Origin: Azospirillum oleiclasticum
Lineage (GTDB): Bacteria; Pseudomonadota; Alphaproteobacteria; Azospirillales; Azospirillaceae
Length of the DNA stretch: 64,000 nt
Assembly: GCF_013423485.1 (NCBI RefSeq)
Contig: NZ_JABFFR010000003.1
Location: 1-64,000, forward strand
Reading direction: 5' to 3'
Positions within the stretch are counted from its first letter, which is position 1. Every line of letters begins with the position of its first letter. The notes under the pieces are model-generated. The model was not told the DNA's origin, did not search any database, and saw only the letters and a program-made list of their open reading frames with translations. The position numbers were made by a program, and so were the translations under genes. Positions 60,252-64,000 of the stretch are shown here, one piece after another.

Positions 60252-62333
60252 TTGCGCCCCGCCGTTCTCTTTCCCCTCTTCCGCCCGGTCACCTCGCTGC
60301 CGGGGCTCGGTCCCCGGCTCGGCAAGCTGGCCGAAAAGCTGGCCGGCCCGCATGTGACGGACCTGCTGTGGCATTTGCCCTGCGGGATCATCGACCGGCG
60401 CCTGTCCCCGAAGATCGCGGCCGCTCCCAACGGGCAGATCGCGACGCTCGAGGTGCGTGTCGAGTCACACGTGCCACCCATCAACCCGCGCCATCCCTTC
60501 AAGGTGCGCTGCGTGGACGAGACGGGGGTGATCGAGCTGGTCTATTTCCACGCGCGCGGCGACTGGGTGCAGAAGATGCTGCCCATCGGCCGCATGGTGG
60601 TGATCAGCGGCAAGGTGGAGTGGTTCCACGACACGCCGCAGATGCCCCACCCCGACGCCGTCGTGCCCGCCGACCAGCGCGACGAGCTGGAGCGGGTGGA
60701 GCCGGTCTACCCCATGACCGCCGGGCTCCCGGCCAAGACCCTGCGCAAGGCGGTGCGCGCCGCCCTCGACCTCGTGCCCGAGCTGCCGGAATGGCAGGAC
60801 CCGGCCTGGCTGGCCCGTCAGGGCTGGCCGCGCTGGTCGGACGCGCTGCACCGCGCTCACCACCCGGAGGATGAGGCCGACCTCGGCCTGTCCACCGCCC
60901 ACCGGCGCCGCCTCGCCTTCGACGAGCTGCTGGCGAACCAGCTGGCGCTGGCCCTGGTGCGCGAGCACCAGCGCACCCTGTCCGGCCGCGCGGTGAAGGG
61001 CGACGGGCGGCTGCGCGAGCCGGTGGAGCGGGCGCTGCCCTTCCACCTGACGGGCTCGCAGCGCATGGCGCTGGCCGAGATCTTCGGCGACATGGCGGCG
61101 GACGCGCGTATGCTGCGGCTGCTCCAGGGCGACGTCGGCAGCGGCAAGACCGTGGTGGCGTTGCTCGCCATGCTGAACGCGGTGGAGGCCGGGCATCAGG
61201 CGGTGCTGATGGCACCCACCGAGATCCTGGCCCGCCAGCACGCCGAGTCGCTGGCCCCGCTGTGCTGGGCGGCAAAAGTGGAGATCGGGCTGCTGACCGG
61301 GCGGGACAAGGGCAAGGCGCGCGAACGCGTGCTGGAGCGGCTGGCGTCCGGCGAGCTGCCGCTGGTGATCGGCACCCACGCGATCTTCCAGGAGGATGTG
61401 GCCTTCAAGGATCTGGCGCTGGCGGTCATCGACGAGCAGCACCGGTTCGGCGTGCACCAGCGGCTCCAGCTCTCCGCCAAGGGGCGGGGGGTGGATGTGC
61501 TGGTGATGACGGCCACCCCGATCCCGCGCACTCTCACGCTCACCGCCTACGGCGACATGGACGTGTCGCGCCTGACCGAGAAGCCGCCGGGCCGCAAGCC
61601 GGTGGACACCCGCACGGTGGCGCTCGACCGGCTTGAGGACGTGGTCGGCGGCATCCACCGCAAGGTGGCGGAGGGCGCCCGGGTCTATTGGGTCTGCCCG
61701 CTGGTGGACGAATCGGAACAGCTCGACCTCGCCGCGGCGACCGAGCGGCATGCGTACCTGCGGGCGACCTTCGGCGAGCGGGTGGGGCTTGTGCACGGCA
61801 AGATGCGCGGCGCCGACAAGGACGCGGTGATGCACGACTTCGCCGCCGGGCGCCTCGACGTGCTGGTCGCCACCACCGTCATCGAGGTGGGGGTGAATGT
61901 GCCCGAGGCGACGGTGATGGTGGTGGAGCACGCCGAGCGCTTCGGCCTCGCCCAGCTCCACCAGCTCCGCGGCCGGGTGGGGCGCGGGGAGGGGGCGTCC
62001 ATCTGCCTGCTGCTCTTCGACCCCCAGCTCACCGAGACCGCGCGCCAGCGCCTGAAGATCATGCGCGACACCGAGGACGGTTTCCTGATCGCCGAGGAGG
62101 ATCTGCGCCTGCGCGGCTCCGGCGAGCTTCTGGGCACCCGCCAGTCCGGCCTGCCAGAGTTCCGCATGGCCGACCTTGCCGAACACGGCGAACTGCTGGC
62201 CGCTGCCCGTGACGACGCCCGGCTGATCGTCGAGCGCGATCCGGCGCTGGCCGGCGAACGCGGGCAAGCGCTGAAGACGCTGCTCTACCTGTTCGACCGT
62301 GATTCGGCGGCGAAGACACTGCGGTCGGGTTGA
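60252..62333 (+). CDS. recG: ATP-dependent DNA helicase RecG
   Basis: A 693-residue branched-DNA translocase that reverses stalled forks and remodels Holliday junctions. An N-terminal OB-fold wedge domain (RCVDETGVIELVYFHARGDW) precedes the helicase motors: LLQGDVGSGKTVVA (motif I), MAPTEILARQH (Ia), VIDEQHRFG (II, DEQH), VMTATPIPRTL (III), VATTVIEVGVNVPEAT and QLRGRVGRG (V/VI). The TRG-like end LRLRGSGELLGTRQSGLPEFRMADL is typical. The likely start is TTG 60252, with MRPAVLFPLFRPVTSLPGLGPRL matching the family. Confidence 0.97.
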   Translation: MRPAVLFPLFRPVTSLPGLGPRLGKLAEKLAGPHVTDLLWHLPCGIIDRRLSPKIAAAPNGQIATLEVRVESHVPPINPRHPFKVRCVDETGVIELVYFHARGDWVQKMLPIGRMVVISGKVEWFHDTPQMPHPDAVVPADQRDELERVEPVYPMTAGLPAKTLRKAVRAALDLVPELPEWQDPAWLARQGWPRWSDALHRAHHPEDEADLGLSTAHRRRLAFDELLANQLALALVREHQRTLSGRAVKGDGRLREPVERALPFHLTGSQRMALAEIFGDMAADARMLRLLQGDVGSGKTVVALLAMLNAVEAGHQAVLMAPTEILARQHAESLAPLCWAAKVEIGLLTGRDKGKARERVLERLASGELPLVIGTHAIFQEDVAFKDLALAVIDEQHRFGVHQRLQLSAKGRGVDVLVMTATPIPRTLTLTAYGDMDVSRLTEKPPGRKPVDTRTVALDRLEDVVGGIHRKVAEGARVYWVCPLVDESEQLDLAAATERHAYLRATFGERVGLVHGKMRGADKDAVMHDFAAGRLDVLVATTVIEVGVNVPEATVMVVEHAERFGLAQLHQLRGRVGRGEGASICLLLFDPQLTETARQRLKIMRDTEDGFLIAEEDLRLRGSGELLGTRQSGLPEFRMADLAEHGELLAAARDDARLIVERDPALAGERGQALKTLLYLFDRDSAAKTLRSG

Positions 62334-62391
62334 GGGCGCCAGCGGCACCGGCGCCTGACCCGCGGGTCCAGGCTCTCCGGAACGCCGCCGG

Positions 62392-63231
62392 TCAGAACGA
62401 GTAGGTCAGACCCACGAGTCCGATGGGCTGGGTCTTCTTCTCAACGATCGGGCTGTCCGCGGCCCGGTCGAGCAACTGCGTGACTCCGATGGACGCGGCC
62501 AGGCTGATGCTGTCGGTGATCCGGTAATTGGCGGCGACGCGGAAGGAAAGGTCCTTGAGTCCGCTGGACGGGCGGTATCGGGGAAGTCCCGACGCCGTGG
62601 CCTCCGACGTGTCGATGCCGAAGTATCCGTCCATGTAGGTCCGGCTCCCCCAGGTCGCACCGAGGCTCGGCGTGATGGTGAGGCGCTCCGTCGCTCGGAT
62701 GGGATAGGCCACGCCGGCGTTGATGAGCAGGCCACGGTCCGTGTCGGTGACGGCCTGCGTGGCCGCGAGCGTCGCCACGAAACCTTTCAGCCGTGCCGAG
62801 ACGAAGACGCGGGCACCCAGCGCGGAATCCACGCCCTGGACTCCGTCGGGCACATCGTCCGCGTCGTAGCCCTGCAGCCAGTTGACGCTGACTCCGGCTG
62901 TGAATGTCGGGGTTTCGATGACGGTGACACCGATGCCGTCACCGACCTTCGCGAAGAACCGCCCCACCCGCACGTCGATGAGCGGCAGCGGTTGGGCCTC
63001 ATACCGGTCGGAGCCTTGGTATCGCGGTGCCATCGCCACGCCGGCGCCGAAAATCCACCGATTTTGCCCCTTCTGCTCCGAGACGTCCGCGCCAACGTCG
63101 AGCCTGTCCGAGGATGGTTCACCGGGAACCGGATCCGCATGTGCGGACGCCGCGGTGCCAGCCGTCATCGTGGCCATGGTCAGTGCCATGACCGCGGCGA
63201 ACGGCCACCCCGGTCCAGTGTCTCTTGTCAT
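62392..63231 (-). CDS. MipA/OmpV-family outer-membrane protein
   Basis: A 279-residue beta-barrel-type protein. The signal peptide ends around TAASAHA-DPVPG. The mature part has WIFGAGVAMAPRYQGSDRY and GVSVNWLQGYD typical of MipA/OmpV, and ends in a terminal Phe (GLVGLTYSF), the BAM recognition signal. MipA scaffolds murein synthases in E. coli; OmpV-type members affect adhesion or small-molecule passage. The role here is unknown. It is divergent from a TetR regulator across a spacer with two strong operator-like repeats, so it is probably repressed by it. Confidence 0.92.
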   Translation of the reverse strand: MTRDTGPGWPFAAVMALTMATMTAGTAASAHADPVPGEPSSDRLDVGADVSEQKGQNRWIFGAGVAMAPRYQGSDRYEAQPLPLIDVRVGRFFAKVGDGIGVTVIETPTFTAGVSVNWLQGYDADDVPDGVQGVDSALGARVFVSARLKGFVATLAATQAVTDTDRGLLINAGVAYPIRATERLTITPSLGATWGSRTYMDGYFGIDTSEATASGLPRYRPSSGLKDLSFRVAANYRITDSISLAASIGVTQLLDRAADSPIVEKKTQPIGLVGLTYSF

Positions 63232-63244
63232 TTCCGCACCCCGT

Positions 63245-63269
63245 CAATAAGATCCATTCGCGCATCTTG
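63245..63269. promoter_or_regulatory. TetR operator site 1 (mipA side)
   Basis: A 25-base site with the pattern AAGAT-N10-ATCTT inside it. It is repeated in inverted orientation at 63293-63317 (23 of 25 bases match). It lies 14 bases upstream of the mipA start. Confidence 0.7.
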
Positions 63270-63292
63270 TATCAACCGGAATTTCCAGCTGT

Positions 63293-63317
63293 CAAGATGC
63301 GCCAATGTATCTTATTG
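63293..63317. promoter_or_regulatory. TetR operator site 2 (tetR side)
   Basis: The inverted partner of the site at 63245-63269. It contains AAGATGCGCCAATGTATCTT and ends at the tetR ribosome-binding site GGAG (63317-63320), so binding should also autoregulate tetR. Confidence 0.7.
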
Positions 63318-63330
63318 GAGTCGTCATCGG

Positions 63331-63918
63331 ATGAAGCGACGTCGTCGCGGTGCGGACCTCGAGGAAGCCATCCTTGACGCCGCCTGGGAGGAGCTGACGG
63401 AAAACGGATACTCCGGCCTGACCATGGAGAGCGTGGCCGCGCGGGCCGGCACCAGCCGGCCGGTGCTCGCCCGGCGGTGGAACGGAAAGGCCGAGCTTGC
63501 GGTCGCGGCGATCCGGCAGCAGATGGCGAAGTATCCGCTGACCGTGGCGGACAGCGGGAACGTCCGCACCGAGCTGCTGGAGTTCCTGGAACGGGCGTCC
63601 GACCGCGCGGCCGGGATCGCCGCCGCCTTCACCATGTTCTCGAACGAGTATTTCCGCGAAAGCGGATCCACGCCGCATGACTTGCGCGCAGCGCTCGCCG
63701 CCGGCGGCGTCGATGCCCTGGCTCCGATCCTGAACCGGGCGGTGGACCGTGGCGAGATCGATCCGGACAAGCTGATCCCACCGGTCGTGACGCTGCTCGG
63801 CGTCCTGTTCCGACACCACGTCTTCATGACGTTCACACCGCCGCCACTGGATCTGAGGACGGCTTGGGTCGATGCGATCTTCCTGCCGCTCGTCCGTGCG
63901 CGAGGACGGCCTGATTGA
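63331..63918 (+). CDS. TetR/AcrR-family regulator
   Basis: A 195-residue repressor. The helix-turn-helix is EEAILDAAWEELTENGYSGLTMESVAARAGTSRPVLARRW at residues about 10-50. A C-terminal ligand domain of the TetR_C type follows (HDLRAALAAGGVDALAPILNRAVDRGEIDP). ATG 63331 has GGAG 11-14 bases upstream. Two inverted 25-base operators lie in the divergent spacer to the MipA/OmpV gene, its probable target. The inducer is unknown. The last 82 bases of the window hold no visible gene. Confidence 0.93.
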   Translation: MKRRRRGADLEEAILDAAWEELTENGYSGLTMESVAARAGTSRPVLARRWNGKAELAVAAIRQQMAKYPLTVADSGNVRTELLEFLERASDRAAGIAAAFTMFSNEYFRESGSTPHDLRAALAAGGVDALAPILNRAVDRGEIDPDKLIPPVVTLLGVLFRHHVFMTFTPPPLDLRTAWVDAIFLPLVRARGRPD

Positions 63919-64000
63919 CAGGGCCAGCGCGACCGCACTGATCGTCACCCGGTGCCGATGCGATCGGCACACTCCATTGTCAGCCGCTTTGCCGCCCGGT

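Overview
The window is a 64 kb piece of a high-GC alphaproteobacterial chromosome. Three things suggest Azospirillum or a close relative in the Rhodospirillales. It carries a family-III ornithine decarboxylase next to homospermidine synthase. It has three methyl-accepting chemotaxis genes. Its small heat-shock gene is preceded by a ROSE-type RNA thermometer and an RpoH-like promoter. The genus is an inference; no rRNA or tRNA gene was seen to fix it. Most of the window is housekeeping sequence with accessory genes set into it.

Layout. 0-7.5 kb: the end of a Pro/Ala-rich protein, malQ, an iron-boxed bacterioferritin, an ABC exporter, rpmE, an RcdA-like gene and hsp20. 7.5-11 kb (minus strand): a four-gene DUF350 / ATP-grasp ligase / DUF1190 / ATP-grasp ligase operon, resembling yjfLMC of E. 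coli. 11-22 kb: a ModE-like regulator coupled to an Eis-like acetyltransferase, a large chemoreceptor, rpsD, a patatin, uvrB and an ArsR/SRPBCC pair. 22-27 kb (minus): yfgM-bamB-der and eno. 27-40 kb: eno, kdsA, pyrG, secG and tpiA. This order is normally compact in alphaproteobacteria, but here it is split by a PARP-like gene on the opposite strand and by a giant M10/RTX repeat protein interrupted by a one-base frameshift. 40-47 kb: a second RTX metallopeptidase, a DUF1194 protein, an HDAC-family deacetylase, a two-gene coiled-coil membrane operon, an RlmL-like methyltransferase, and a methyltransferase divergent from an XRE regulator. 47-51.6 kb (minus): a SelD-associated-type flavoprotein, then pflB and pflA behind a near-perfect FNR box. 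52-55 kb: the polyamine pair ODC and HSS behind a long structured leader. 55.6-59.3 kb: two tandem paralogous Cache chemoreceptors. 59.3-64 kb: a LysE exporter, recG, and a MipA/OmpV gene divergent from its probable TetR regulator.

The most unusual content is as follows. (1) A bacterial protein with a tankyrase-like PARP catalytic domain, an intact H-Y-E triad and a Cys cluster where tankyrase has its zinc loop. (2) The duplicated ATP-grasp operon, in which one ligase has lost the expected nucleotide-binding residues. (3) The frameshifted M10 protease with about 13 repeats. (4) A bacterioferritin that keeps its haem Met but has lost one ferroxidase Glu. (5) Several well-defined regulatory sites: a Fur/Irr box, a ROSE element, an FNR box and paired TetR operators.
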